Shown here piece by piece: positions 25,128-33,963 of a DNA stretch of 64,000 nucleotides. The stretch's first letter is position 1. Each line of letters begins with the position of its first letter. The notes under the pieces were generated by a model, which saw only the letters and a list, made by a program, of their open reading frames with translations, did not search any database and was not told the DNA's origin. The position numbers and the translations under genes are program-made. This DNA is from Streptomyces sp. NBRC 109706 (GTDB lineage Bacteria; Actinomycetota; Actinomycetes; Streptomycetales; Streptomycetaceae): the NCBI RefSeq assembly GCF_000974485.1, contig NZ_BBOM01000007.1, forward strand, positions 310,001-374,000. The letters are read 5' to 3'.

Positions 25128-25667
25128 TCAGTCGAGGTCGATACGGTGGGCGCCGCCGGCTCCGGCCGAATCATCCGGGTCGTCACGATTGCCGGGATCC
25201 GCGGCCGACTCCGGCCGGGGCGGCTCGGCCGGCTCGTCCGCGCTCGCCGACGGGCGGGCCCAACGGCCCTCCTGATCCAACACCGCGGCCCGGTACGCGG
25301 CCAGCAACTCCTGCCCGGCGGACGCCAGATGCTCGAACGCCTGCGCGTTGCGCTCGATCACCGGCTCCACCGCGGACCGCGCCTGGCGCGCCAACGGCTT
25401 GGCGAACAGGCCGACCTGGGGCCCGAGACGGGCGCCGAGATCGCCCAGCCGGTCGGCCAGCGTGTCCGCCAGCTTGCGCAACTCCTCGGCTGCGTCCCCG
25501 GGCTGCGGCCCGTAGCGGGCGCGCCGCCTGGCCTGCTCGGCGGCCAGATCCTCGGCACAGGCCGCCGCCCATGGATCGCCGTCGTCCGACGCCCCGGCCG
25601 CCGGCCGGTCGGTCGGCTCGTCGACGGGGCGCTCGGGATGCTCGGGGTGCTCGGGTGCGTCGCTCAT
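25128..25667 (-). CDS. DUF5304-like protein upstream of glkA (SCO2127-like)
   Basis: A 179-residue soluble protein with acidic, disordered ends and an Ala/Arg-rich helical middle (DPWAAACAEDLAAEQARRRA, then AAEELRKLADTLADRLG and FAKPLARQARSAVEPVIERN). By position and composition it corresponds to SCO2127 next to S. coelicolor glkA, reported to influence glucose-related development. I infer the same relation here. No catalytic motif is visible. Confidence 0.75.
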   Translation of the reverse strand: MSDAPEHPEHPERPVDEPTDRPAAGASDDGDPWAAACAEDLAAEQARRRARYGPQPGDAAEELRKLADTLADRLGDLGARLGPQVGLFAKPLARQARSAVEPVIERNAQAFEHLASAGQELLAAYRAAVLDQEGRWARPSASADEPAEPPRPESAADPGNRDDPDDSAGAGGAHRIDLD

Positions 25668-25754
25668 CGCGGCCTCCTGAAGGGTGAGCGTCCCCTTCGA
25701 CGTTACCGGAACGCCGTCCCCGGGGCGGCCGCCCGGACGACCGGGTCCCGCCCC

Positions 25755-26957
25755 CTACCCGGGCGACCGGGCCGGCCAGCGGGCCGGGTCGGGGGCGAAC
25801 CGCACGGTCAGTTCGCCCGCGGTAAAGGCCGCGCCGGCTATCGTGCAGCGACGCGGCGCCGACGGCAGCGCCAGCACCCGGCGGAACGGGCCGACGGTCA
25901 CCACGAGTTCGTCGCCCTGGCGCACCAGGTCCAGGGCGTCCTTGGCGGCGCCGGGCAGCGGCAGCCTCCACACCAGCAGCCCCTCGTCCGCCAGCCGGTC
26001 CTCCCAGACCGGCATCGGACGGGGCAGGTCCGCCGTGGGCGGGGGCGGCAGCAGCTCGGCCAGCGTCGCCGCGTCCGGCTCGGCGACCAGCGTGCGCAGC
26101 CGCCGGGGCGGCTGGGCCAGCCGCACGGCCTCGGTGAACCCGGCCAGCACGGCCGCCTGTCGGGCGGCGACGCCGGCCAGCCAGGGATCGGAACCGCCGG
26201 GCACCAGGCGGTTGGCGATGATCTCCTCCACGCCGACGCCGTGCAGCGCCAGCCCGGCGAGTGCGGTGCGCAGCGTGGCGGCCGACCGTTCATTCGGCTC
26301 GAACACCAGCCGCGCCGACGTGCCCGGCGCCTCGATCAGCCGCTGCCCGTCGGCAAGCGCCTCGTCCCAGCCCTCCGACGCCGTGAACAGGCCGTCCGCC
26401 GGCATCGGGATGCTGGCCAGCTGCGCCAGCAGCGGGCGCAGCGCCCTGGCGGTGCGGCGCTCCCTGGGCAGCAGCCGCCGCAGATAGCGGCGCAGCTGCT
26501 CGGGCAGCGCCAGCAGCCTGACGGCGTCCAGCGCCGGCGGCAGATCCACCACGACCAGCGGCCAGCGCCCGGCGGCGTGCGCCGCGCGCAACGCGGCCAG
26601 CACGGCGAGGGGTTCGGCGCCCGGCAGCTCGGTCAGCTCGTCGTCCTCCAGGGTGGCCGAGCCCAGCGTGGCCAGCGTGGAACGGGCCGCGCGCTGGGCG
26701 CCGAGCACCGCCGCGCGGAAGTCGGCGGCCGGATCGATCCGCGCCACCCAGAGCCCGGGCGCCGCCTCGGTCGGCGCCCCGCCGGGCCGCGGTCGGACGC
26801 CGCCGAACAGCGCGGCGAGCCGGTCCGCCGGCTCCCGGCTCAGCAGCAGCGTCAACCGGCCGGAACGCGCCCCGGCCAGCGCCGTCGCGGCGGCCACAGC
26901 GCTGACGCCGTCGCCGCCGGGACCGGTGACCAGCAGCGTGCGGGACGCATCCGTCAC
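25755..26957 (-). CDS. ArsA/GET3-like ATPase with degenerate Walker A
   Basis: About 400 residues resembling the ArsA/Get3-type anion-pump ATPase fold seen next to SRPBCC and fadD15 genes in actinobacteria. The Walker A region reads TGPGGDGVSAVAAATALA, missing the Lys-Thr/Ser of a working P-loop. Later features VVDLPPALDAVRLL, ANRLVPGGSDPW and RLPLPGAAKDALDLVRQGDELVV match the family, including the C-terminal ArsA HSP20-like strand region. GTG 26957 overlaps the upstream SRPBCC stop by 4 bases. It may have lost ATP hydrolysis and act as a binding partner. Confidence 0.8.
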   Translation of the reverse strand: MTDASRTLLVTGPGGDGVSAVAAATALAGARSGRLTLLLSREPADRLAALFGGVRPRPGGAPTEAAPGLWVARIDPAADFRAAVLGAQRAARSTLATLGSATLEDDELTELPGAEPLAVLAALRAAHAAGRWPLVVVDLPPALDAVRLLALPEQLRRYLRRLLPRERRTARALRPLLAQLASIPMPADGLFTASEGWDEALADGQRLIEAPGTSARLVFEPNERSAATLRTALAGLALHGVGVEEIIANRLVPGGSDPWLAGVAARQAAVLAGFTEAVRLAQPPRRLRTLVAEPDAATLAELLPPPPTADLPRPMPVWEDRLADEGLLVWRLPLPGAAKDALDLVRQGDELVVTVGPFRRVLALPSAPRRCTIAGAAFTAGELTVRFAPDPARWPARSPG

Positions 26958-27406
26958 GGGGCGCCCGCGCCGCCCTCGACCCGGGTCTTCAACCCGGCGA
27001 GCGCGCGGTCGATGATGACCTTCTCCGCCTTGCGCTTGATGCTGCCCAGCATGGGGATCTTCACGTCGACCGTGAGCTGGTAGGTGACCTCGGTGTGCTT
27101 CCCGCCGGCGACCGGCGCCAGCCGGTACGAGCCGTCCAGGGACCGCAGCATCCGCGACCTCACCAGCGACCAGCTGACCGCGTCGGCGTCCTCCCACCGG
27201 TAGGCCAGGGTGTGCTCGTCCTTGATCGCTCCCGCGTCGAGCAGCAGCCGCACCTGCTCGGCCCTGCCGCGCTCGTCCCTGGCCAGCACCTCGGCCTCCT
27301 TGACCTCCCCGGTCCACTCCGGGTAGCGGTCGAAGTCGGAGATCACCGCCATGACCTCGGCCGGAGTGGCCTCGATGGTGATGCTCGACCTGGTGTGTTC
27401 GGCCAT
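26954..27406 (-). CDS. SRPBCC (START-like) lipid-binding-fold protein
   Basis: A 150-residue protein of the polyketide-cyclase/Coq10-like SRPBCC fold. It begins MAEHTRSSITIEATPAEVMAV with the family pattern DFDRYPEWTGEVKEAEVL; the C-terminal helix is KAEKVIIDRALAGLKTRVE. AGGAG lies 9 bases before ATG 27406. It is translationally coupled to the ArsA-like gene and divergent from the acyl-CoA ligase. The same trio is adjacent in mycobacteria (Rv2184c-Rv2185c-fadD15 as I recall), pointing to a shared lipid-related process. Ligand unknown. Confidence 0.88.
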   Translation of the reverse strand: MAEHTRSSITIEATPAEVMAVISDFDRYPEWTGEVKEAEVLARDERGRAEQVRLLLDAGAIKDEHTLAYRWEDADAVSWSLVRSRMLRSLDGSYRLAPVAGGKHTEVTYQLTVDVKIPMLGSIKRKAEKVIIDRALAGLKTRVEGGAGAP

Positions 27407-27605
27407 CGGATCTGGCTCCTCGCGCTTATCTCCCGGTGCCGTCCCGGGGAAGGCTATCGCGCCTGACAGGCCGCCCCAGGACCGCCTGACACCGCACCGG
27501 AGGACGCCGGCCCGCCCCTCGTTCCTACTGGGGAGTAGGCTGCGTGTACCGGGGGCGCTTACGGATACATATAAGAATAAGTATCGGGGGAGAAGAGGAG
27601 GAGCG

Positions 27606-29417
27606 GTGAGGGAGTTCAGCCTGCCGGCCCTGTACACGGTGCCTACGGACGGCGGTCTGCCGGATCTGCTGCGGTCCAACGCGGAACGCCATCCGGACAC
27701 GGCGGTGATCGCCCGCCAGCGGGACGGCGGCTGGCACGATCTGACCGCCACCGAATTCCTCGCCGAGGTCCAGGCCGTCGCCAAGGGCCTGGTCAGGTCC
27801 GGTGTCCAGCCGGGCGACCGGGTGGGCCTCCTCTCCCGCACCCGGTACGAGTGGACCCTCTTCGACTTCGCCATCTGGACGGCCGGCGCGGTCACCGTCC
27901 CGATCTACGAGAGCAGTTCGGCCGAGCAGATCGCCTGGAACCTCGGCGACTCGGGCGCCGTCGCCGTGCTGGTCGAGACGGCGGAGCAGCTGGCCGAGGT
28001 GGAGTCCCTGGTCGACCAGCTGCCCGAGCTGACCCGACGCTGGTGCCTTGAGCCCGCCTCCGGGCCCGGTGCCATCGAGCTGCTCACCGCCGCCGGCGCC
28101 GCGATCAGCGACGAACGGCTGGCCCAGGCCACCGCCACGGTCTCCCCCGACTCCCCCGCCACCATCGTCTACACCTCGGGCACCACGGGCCGGCCCAAGG
28201 GCTGTGTGCTCAGCCACCGCGCCTTCCTCGCCGACTGCGGCAACGTGGTCGGCGCCCTCGGCCCGCTCTTCCGCACCGGCGAGAGCTCCGTGCTGCTGTT
28301 CCTGCCGCTGGCCCATGTCCTCGCGCGGATCGTGCAGGTCGGCGCGCTGCTGGCGCCCATCAGGCTCGGCCTGGTCCCCAGCGTCGCCCAACTGACGGAC
28401 GATCTCGCCTCGTTCCGGCCCACGATCATGCTCGGCGTCCCCCGCGTCTTCGAGAAGGTCTACAACGGCGCCCGCGCCACCGCCGCGCAGAGCGGCAAGG
28501 GCGCGATCTTCGACCGCGCCGCCGACACCGCGATCGCCTACAGCCGCGCCCTGGACACCCCGGGCGGCCCGGGCCTGGCGCTGCGCCTGCGGCACCGCGT
28601 CTTCGACCGGCTGGTCTACCGCAAGCTCCGCGCGGTCCTCGGCGGCCGGGCCACCCACGCCATCTCCGGCGGCGCCCCGCTGGGCGAACGCCTCGGCCAC
28701 TTCTTCCGGGGCATCGGCTTCACCGTGCTGGAGGGCTACGGGCTCACCGAGTCCTGCGCGCCCACCTCGTTCAACCCCTGGGACGCGCCCCGGATCGGCA
28801 CGGTCGGCCGCCCGGTGCCCGGCACCACCATCAGGATCGCCGACGACGGCGAGGTGCTGCTCCAGGGCGACCACCTCTTCACCGGCTACTGGAACAACCA
28901 GGCGGCCACCGACGAGGTGCTGATCGACGGCTGGTTCCACACCGGGGACCTGGGCACCCTCGACCAGGACGGCTACCTCCGGGTCACCGGCCGCAAGAAG
29001 GAGATCCTGGTCACCGCCGGCGGGAAGAACGTCGCCCCCGCCGTGCTGGAGGACCGGATCAGGGCACACGCCCTGGTCGCCGAGTGCATGGTGGTCGGCG
29101 AGGGCCGCCCCTTCGTCGGCGCGCTGCTCACCGTCGACGACGACTTCCTGCCCCGCTGGGCCGACCAGCAGGGCCTCGGCGACCTGGACCGCGCGGAGCT
29201 GCTGGCGCATCCCCGCCTCCAGGCCGCCCTCGACGAGGCGGTCGCCCAGGGCAACGAGGCCGTCTCCCGCGCCGAATCCGTCCGCGCCTTCCGCGTCCTC
29301 CCCGGCCACTTCACGGAGGAGTCCGGCCACCTCACGCCCTCCCTCAAACTCAAACGCAACGCCGTGGCCCGCGACTACGCCCCCGAAATCGAAGCGCTGT
29401 ACGCTGCGCGTCGCTGA
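27606..29417 (+). CDS. fadD: AMP-forming long-chain fatty-acyl-CoA ligase (FadD15-like)
   Basis: A 603-residue adenylate-forming enzyme that activates long-chain fatty acids. The P-loop-like motif TIVYTSGTTGRPKGC lies near residue 192, the LEGYGLTES motif follows near 378, and the C-terminal hinge YLRVTGRKKEILVTAGGKNVAP near 455-476. GTG 27606 follows AGAGGAGGAG closely; the frame is open to 27351 but upstream is the shadow of the SRPBCC gene. The short intergenic stretch 27560-27590 is AT-rich and probably contains the promoter. Confidence 0.94.
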   Translation: MREFSLPALYTVPTDGGLPDLLRSNAERHPDTAVIARQRDGGWHDLTATEFLAEVQAVAKGLVRSGVQPGDRVGLLSRTRYEWTLFDFAIWTAGAVTVPIYESSSAEQIAWNLGDSGAVAVLVETAEQLAEVESLVDQLPELTRRWCLEPASGPGAIELLTAAGAAISDERLAQATATVSPDSPATIVYTSGTTGRPKGCVLSHRAFLADCGNVVGALGPLFRTGESSVLLFLPLAHVLARIVQVGALLAPIRLGLVPSVAQLTDDLASFRPTIMLGVPRVFEKVYNGARATAAQSGKGAIFDRAADTAIAYSRALDTPGGPGLALRLRHRVFDRLVYRKLRAVLGGRATHAISGGAPLGERLGHFFRGIGFTVLEGYGLTESCAPTSFNPWDAPRIGTVGRPVPGTTIRIADDGEVLLQGDHLFTGYWNNQAATDEVLIDGWFHTGDLGTLDQDGYLRVTGRKKEILVTAGGKNVAPAVLEDRIRAHALVAECMVVGEGRPFVGALLTVDDDFLPRWADQQGLGDLDRAELLAHPRLQAALDEAVAQGNEAVSRAESVRAFRVLPGHFTEESGHLTPSLKLKRNAVARDYAPEIEALYAARR

Positions 29418-29430
29418 GCCACCCGCTCGC

Positions 29431-29471
29431 CGCCTGGGTGTCCGGCCGCGCTGCGGCCGGACACCCAGGCG
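29431..29471. terminator. Very strong hairpin after the acyl-CoA ligase gene
   Basis: Perfect 19-bp stem (29431-29449 / 29453-29471) with loop GCT, 13 bases past the stop. The 19-nt core CCGGCCGCGCTGCGGCCGG is shared exactly with the hairpin at 48911-48943. Confidence 0.8.
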
Positions 29472-30014
29472 GCAGTCGCGGGAACGCTCGGCCCGGCGGG
29501 GAGGCGTGCCGCGCACGGACAACGGCCAACGGCCAACCGTGAACGGGCAGCCACGCTGACCGGCCGCAGCGACGCACCAATGAGCCGGCACGCCCCCTGG
29601 GCGGCCTTCCGGCCAGGCGCGGCGACGACGCCATCGAGCCAGCACGGCGACGCACCGCAGGGTCGACCGTCAAACAGGCGCTCGCCGTGGGCGGCGGGCA
29701 CGGACGGCCGCCGTCGCGGCCGATGCGCGGCACTCCACGCACAGCCGGCACGCTGGCACGAACCACACCCACGCCCACACCGGGCAACGGCCGTCAGCCA
29801 CAACCCAGCTGAACCCCGACCAGGCGGCCAGCGTCAACGACCGGAGCCGAACACACCGGCGCCGAACCACGGCCACGTGCCCACGCACACATCAGACAAC
29901 GGCTGTCAGCCCCAACCGGGCAACCGAACCACAGCGGCCGGCGTCGCGGCTACCGAACCACGGCCGGTGGACACTTGACCCCCAGCGGCCACACCACAGC
30001 GGCCGAATCACGGG

Positions 30015-30180
30015 TGGTCAAACGACTGCCGTCCGACGGCCAACCCACGGCGGCCGAACCACGGGCGGTCGAACCACGGGCGGTCGAACGACTGCCGTCC
30101 GGTGGCCGAGCCACAGCGGCCAGCGTCACGCGGTCGAACGACTGCCGGCCGGTGGCCAAGCCACAGCGGCCAGCGTCACC
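30015..30180. repeat. 50-bp tandem repeat with a degenerate leading copy
   Basis: Two units, 30081-30130 and 30131-30180, are identical at 47 of 50 positions (starting CGGTCGAACGACTGCCGTCC and CGGTCGAACGACTGCCGGCC). A diverged third copy starts at 30015, and a 15-bp tandem CCACGGGCGGTCGAA lies between them at 30058-30087. Confidence 0.88.
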
Positions 30181-30374
30181 GCGCCCACGCACACATCAGA
30201 CAACGACCGCCAGCCACAACCCGACCGAACCCCCCAACCAGGCAGCCAACCCACAGCCGCCAGCGTCGCGGCGGCCGAACCACGGGGAGTCAACGGCCGG
30301 CGGCCGAACCGCAGCGGCCAGCGTCACCGCGGCCGGCGTCGCCCGGCCGAGCCACAGCGGTCAGCGTCATGGCG

Positions 30375-31529
30375 TCACCGCAGCAGGTGCTTGAGGTGGT
30401 CGGCCAGGAGGTCCCAGCGCCAGCGTTCTTCCACCCAGGCGCGGCCGCGGGTGCCCATGCGGGTGCGGAGTTCGGGGTCCTGGAGGAGGGTGACGATGCG
30501 GTCGGCCGTCTCGCGGGGGGCGTGGGGGCCGCCGCCGCGGACGACCCAGCCCGTCTCGCCGTCGAGGACGGCGTCCGGCGCGCCGCCGGAGTCGCCGGCG
30601 ATGACGGGGAGCCCGGTGGCGGACGCCTCCAGGTAGACCATGCCGAGGCCCTCGACGTCCAGCCCCCGGTTGCGGGTGCGGCAGGGCATCGCGAACACGT
30701 CGCCGATGCCGAAGTGGGCGGGCAGTTCGGACCAGGAGACCTCGCCGAGGAAACGCACCGCGCCCGCGACGCCCTGGCGTGCGGCGAGCCGTTCGAGGTC
30801 GGCGCGGTAGGGTCCGCCGCCGACGATGGCCAGCACGGCGTCCGGCTGGGCGGCCAACACCCGGGGCATGGCGCGGATCAGGGTGTCCTGCCCCTTGCGC
30901 GGGACCAGCCGGGAGACGCAGACGACGACGGGGCGGTCGGCGAGGCCGAGGTCGGCGCGGAGCGCCGCGCCGCCCGAGCCGGGGTGGAACAGCTTCTCGT
31001 CGACGCCCGGGGTGAGCTGGGACATCCGGGCGGCGGCCGACGGGGAGAGGACGCCGGCGATCCGCTTTCTGGTGTACTCGCCGAGGTAGGTGAGGACATC
31101 GTTGCGCTCGCCGACGCGGCGCACGATCCCCCGCATCACGGGGATGCCGGCCCAACCCGCCTCGTGGCCGTGGCTGGTGGCGACCAGCCGCCGCGCGCCA
31201 GCGGCGCGCAGCGCGGGGGCCATCAGGCCCAGCGGCGCCGAGGCGCCGAACCAGACGGCGGTGCAGTCGTGTTCGCGGAGCAGCGCGACCGCTCTGCGGG
31301 TGGTGGCCCTGGTGGGCAGCAGCGTTGATGAGCGGTCCCGGTAGACCGGGTAGGGCTGCTCCGCGTCGAACTCGCCGGTGGCCGCCACGGCTTCGGCGTC
31401 CCGCCGCCAGCTGGAGGCGTACACCACCACCCGACCCGGATCCATCCGCAGCGCCATGCTGTGCAGGAACGCCTGGATGCCTCCCGGCCGGGGCGGGAAG
31501 TCGTTGGTCACGATCAGGGTCTTTCGCAT
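30375..31529 (-). CDS. pimB: GT4 glycosyltransferase, PimB-like mannosyltransferase
   Basis: A 384-residue GT-B glycosyltransferase. The N-terminal GG motif NDFPPRPGGIQAFLH, the SHGHEAGW acceptor-side motif, VVCVSRLVPRKGQDTLIRA at the start of the donor domain, and the donor-binding EGLGMVYLEASATGLPVIAG are those of PimB', which adds the second mannose to phosphatidylinositol mannoside using GDP-mannose. Gene position between fadD15-like and NlpC/P60 genes matches mycobacterial pimB (Rv2188c). ATG 31529 is preferred; GTG 31532 is directly adjacent in frame. The donor is inferred, not proven. Confidence 0.88.
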   Translation of the reverse strand: MRKTLIVTNDFPPRPGGIQAFLHSMALRMDPGRVVVYASSWRRDAEAVAATGEFDAEQPYPVYRDRSSTLLPTRATTRRAVALLREHDCTAVWFGASAPLGLMAPALRAAGARRLVATSHGHEAGWAGIPVMRGIVRRVGERNDVLTYLGEYTRKRIAGVLSPSAAARMSQLTPGVDEKLFHPGSGGAALRADLGLADRPVVVCVSRLVPRKGQDTLIRAMPRVLAAQPDAVLAIVGGGPYRADLERLAARQGVAGAVRFLGEVSWSELPAHFGIGDVFAMPCRTRNRGLDVEGLGMVYLEASATGLPVIAGDSGGAPDAVLDGETGWVVRGGGPHAPRETADRIVTLLQDPELRTRMGTRGRAWVEERWRWDLLADHLKHLLR

Positions 31530-31553
31530 CACCCGAAGACTACCGATCCCCGA

Positions 31554-32678
31554 TCAGGGCCGTACCACCGAGGAGACGGGCATCATGCCGACCGGGTCGT
31601 AGCGGATGGTGGAGCCGGTCGACGGGGCGTGCAGGACCTGGCCGCCGCCGGCGTAGAGGCCGACATGGCTGGCGTCGGCGCGGTAGACCACGATGTCGCC
31701 CGGCTGCGCCTGGTCGAGCGGGACGCGGCGGCCGGCGCCGGCCTGGGCCTGGGAGGTCCTGGGCAGCGAGACGCCGGCGCGGGCGTAGGCCCACTGGACG
31801 AGTCCCGAGCAGTCGAAGGCGTCGGGGCCCGCCTGTCCCCAGCCGTAGGGGCGGCCCAGCACCGTCTGGGCGGCGGCCAGGGCGGTTCCGCCACGGCCCG
31901 AAGGGGCTACGGCGTCGGCGCCGAGCGGGGACGGGGGTTCGGGGGAGGGCGCGTCCGTCGTGCCGTCGCGTTCGGCGGCGCGGGCGGCACGTTTCTCCTC
32001 GTCCTGTTCGCGTTTCTCGTCGGCCGCCCGGCGTTCCCGTTCCTCGCGCTCCTCGCGTTCGGTGAGTTCCCGGAGGAGTTCCCTCGCCTCGGCCAGCCGG
32101 TTCTGGGCGGCTTCCTTGTGGCGTTCCAGCTCCGCCCGTTCCTCGGCGAGGAGTTCGAGGCGTTGGTCGGCCTCGTCCTGGCGTTGGGCCAGTCCGCGTT
32201 GGGCGGCGAGGAGTTCCGCCAGCTCGCCGCCTCGTCGTGCGCTCATCCGCTCATATGAAGCGGATCGGGCGAGATAGTCGTCGGGGCTGTCGGAGAGCAG
32301 CAGCGCCAGCGAGGCGTCCAGGCCGCCGGCCCGGTAGTGCGCGGCTGCGGCCGAGCCGATCGCGCCGCGGAGCTCGTTGACCTGCTGCTGTCTGCGTTCC
32401 ATCTGCTCCTGGCGGAGGGCCACTTCGGCCTCCAGGGCGGCGACGCGTTCCGCCGCGCCGTTGTAGGCGTCCACGGCGCGGTCGGCCTCGGCGAAGAGCC
32501 GGTCGACCTGCCGGGCCGCGTCGGCGCTCTCGCCCTCCCGGCCCGGGCTGGCCAGCACCGGGGCGGTGGAGAGCAGGGCCGCCGCCGTCGCCGCCGCCGA
32601 GAAGGCGGTCAGCCGTGTCATCAACCGGCCGCCGGCGGAGGGGAAGAGCCCGGTCGGGAAATGTCCATGAGAAACCAC
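31554..32678 (-). CDS. Secreted NlpC/P60 peptidoglycan hydrolase, copy 1
   Basis: A 374-residue exported D,L-endopeptidase of the RipA/Rv2190c type. The signal region (to PVLASPG) is followed by a long coiled coil (about 45-235) with DDYLARSASYERMSARRGG inside, a Pro/Ser linker, and the C-terminal catalytic domain: Cys in DAFDCSGLVQWAY, His in ASHVGLYAGGGQ, then VLHAPSTGS. GTG 32678 is chosen because AAGGAG precedes it and the resulting VSHGHFP start parallels ASHRRPK of the neighbouring paralogue. The coiled coil probably autoinhibits or recruits. Confidence 0.9.
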   Translation of the reverse strand: MVSHGHFPTGLFPSAGGRLMTRLTAFSAAATAAALLSTAPVLASPGREGESADAARQVDRLFAEADRAVDAYNGAAERVAALEAEVALRQEQMERRQQQVNELRGAIGSAAAAHYRAGGLDASLALLLSDSPDDYLARSASYERMSARRGGELAELLAAQRGLAQRQDEADQRLELLAEERAELERHKEAAQNRLAEARELLRELTEREEREERERRAADEKREQDEEKRAARAAERDGTTDAPSPEPPSPLGADAVAPSGRGGTALAAAQTVLGRPYGWGQAGPDAFDCSGLVQWAYARAGVSLPRTSQAQAGAGRRVPLDQAQPGDIVVYRADASHVGLYAGGGQVLHAPSTGSTIRYDPVGMMPVSSVVRP

Positions 32679-32898
32679 TGCGAGCCGCGCTCCTTCGATG
32701 GGGACCCGAGCGCAGCAGAATGTAGCCGCGTCCCGACCGAAGTCATGGCAAGGCAACACCGCGCGGCCCAGCCGCCGGTGCGCAATCGCAGGTCACACCG
32801 GGGCGGCCGGTGTGGACCCGCCCCGGAGAATCACCTGCTTGGTGGAGTTGACGCGGTACCCGCCCAGTGGACGTCGGGCCGCGTGGAGTTCGGCGCGG

Positions 32899-33963
32899 TC
32901 AGCCGACCCTGGTGCCGAACTGGAAGGGCATGATGCTCATGCTGGCGTACTCGACGACGCCGCCCGGCCTCGGCGCGTGCAGCATCTGGCCGTTGCCGGC
33001 GTAGATCCCCACATGGGTCAGCTCGGGGTAGAAGAACACCAGGTCGCCGGGGGCGAGTTCGCTCATCCCCACCCGGGTGCCGGCGTTCGCCTGGGCCTGC
33101 GAGACGCGCGGCAGCGAGACGCCGGCCTGCGCGTAGGCCCAGGAGGTCAGGCCCGAGCAGTCGAAGGAGTTGGGCCCGGTGGCGGCCCAGACGTAGGGCG
33201 CGCCCAGCTTGGTGGCGGCCGCGTTGAGGGCGGCCTGGCCGCGCGAGGACGCGGAGACGTCGGACGATCCCGCGGACGGGTCCGTGGCGCGTTCGGCGGA
33301 GCGGCTGGCGCGCGCGGCCTCCTCGGCCTCGGCCGCCTCGGCGGCGGCGATCTGCTGCCGCTCCTCCTCGGTGAGCTGGTTGAGCAGGGCCTGGGCGTCG
33401 CCCAACTTGCCCTGGATGGTCTCCTTCTGGTCGCCGAGCGTGGAGCGGACCTCCTCCAGCTCGGCCAGTCGCTCACCGGCCTCCGCGCGCTGCTGGTCGA
33501 GGGTGCGCTGCTGCTCCTGGATCAGCCGCAGGGACTCGGCCTGCTTGGCGGAGAGCTGGTCGAGCGCGGACGCCTGGTCCAGGAAGGCATCGGGGTCGGA
33601 AGAAAGGAAAAGCTGCACGGACGGGTCGAGGCCGCCGTTGCGGTACTGCGCCGCAGCCATCGAACCCATGCCGTTGCGCAGCTCGTTGAGCCGTTCCTGG
33701 CCCCGCGCGGCGGAGTCCTGCAGCTCCTCGATCTCGGCCTGGAGCTCGGTCTCGCGCTCCTTGGCCCCGTTGTACTCCTCGGTGATCTCCTCCGCCTCGT
33801 GGTGGAGTTCGTCGACCTCCTCGCGGACGTCGTCGATGCTCTGACCGGGGTCGGCAGAGGCGGAGGTAGCGGTGACGCCGACGGTGGCGGCGGCGGAGGC
33901 AGCAGCGCCGAGAATCGTCAGACGTGCGCGGCTTGGCTGCTTGGGACGACGGTGGGACGCCAC
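32899..33963 (-). CDS. Secreted NlpC/P60 peptidoglycan hydrolase, copy 2
   Basis: A 354-residue paralogue of the downstream gene with the same layout: signal (to SASADPG), coiled coil (about 40-230, with an internal LDQASALDQLSAKQAESL), short linker, and catalytic NlpC/P60 domain with Cys in NSFDCSGLTSWAY, His in LTHVGIYAGNGQ and MLHAPRPGG. GTG 33963 has AAGGAGAT 9 bases upstream. The 220-base gap to copy 1 leaves room for separate promoters. The pair likely arose by tandem duplication. Confidence 0.92.
   Translation of the reverse strand: MASHRRPKQPSRARLTILGAAASAAATVGVTATSASADPGQSIDDVREEVDELHHEAEEITEEYNGAKERETELQAEIEELQDSAARGQERLNELRNGMGSMAAAQYRNGGLDPSVQLFLSSDPDAFLDQASALDQLSAKQAESLRLIQEQQRTLDQQRAEAGERLAELEEVRSTLGDQKETIQGKLGDAQALLNQLTEEERQQIAAAEAAEAEEAARASRSAERATDPSAGSSDVSASSRGQAALNAAATKLGAPYVWAATGPNSFDCSGLTSWAYAQAGVSLPRVSQAQANAGTRVGMSELAPGDLVFFYPELTHVGIYAGNGQMLHAPRPGGVVEYASMSIMPFQFGTRVG

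Larger units (their letters stand above)
29418..30374. other. 957-base gene-free, repeat-rich interval
   Basis: No convincing gene on either strand: all long frames are rich in His/Arg/Pro/Thr or Ser/Arg and have no domain-like pattern. It contains a 19-bp-stem hairpin right after fadD, degenerate dispersed repeats of words such as CCACAGCGGCCAGCGTCAC and CGAACCACGG, a 50-bp tandem duplication and two copies of a 23-base word GCCCACGCACACATCAGACAACG (at 29879 and 30183). Base composition is skewed towards C and A on the plus strand. Confidence 0.8.

Noticed and set aside
30081..30180. CRISPR-like direct repeats
   Set aside because: Only two to three head-to-tail units without spacers, and no cas genes in the window. 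It is a tandem duplication.
29950..30192. Possible repeat protein on the minus strand of the gene-free interval
   Set aside because: The 80-codon frame is made of the DNA repeats read through (Ser/Arg/Ala-rich), has no ribosome-binding site, and the 50-bp unit is not a multiple of three, so the frame is not maintained between units.
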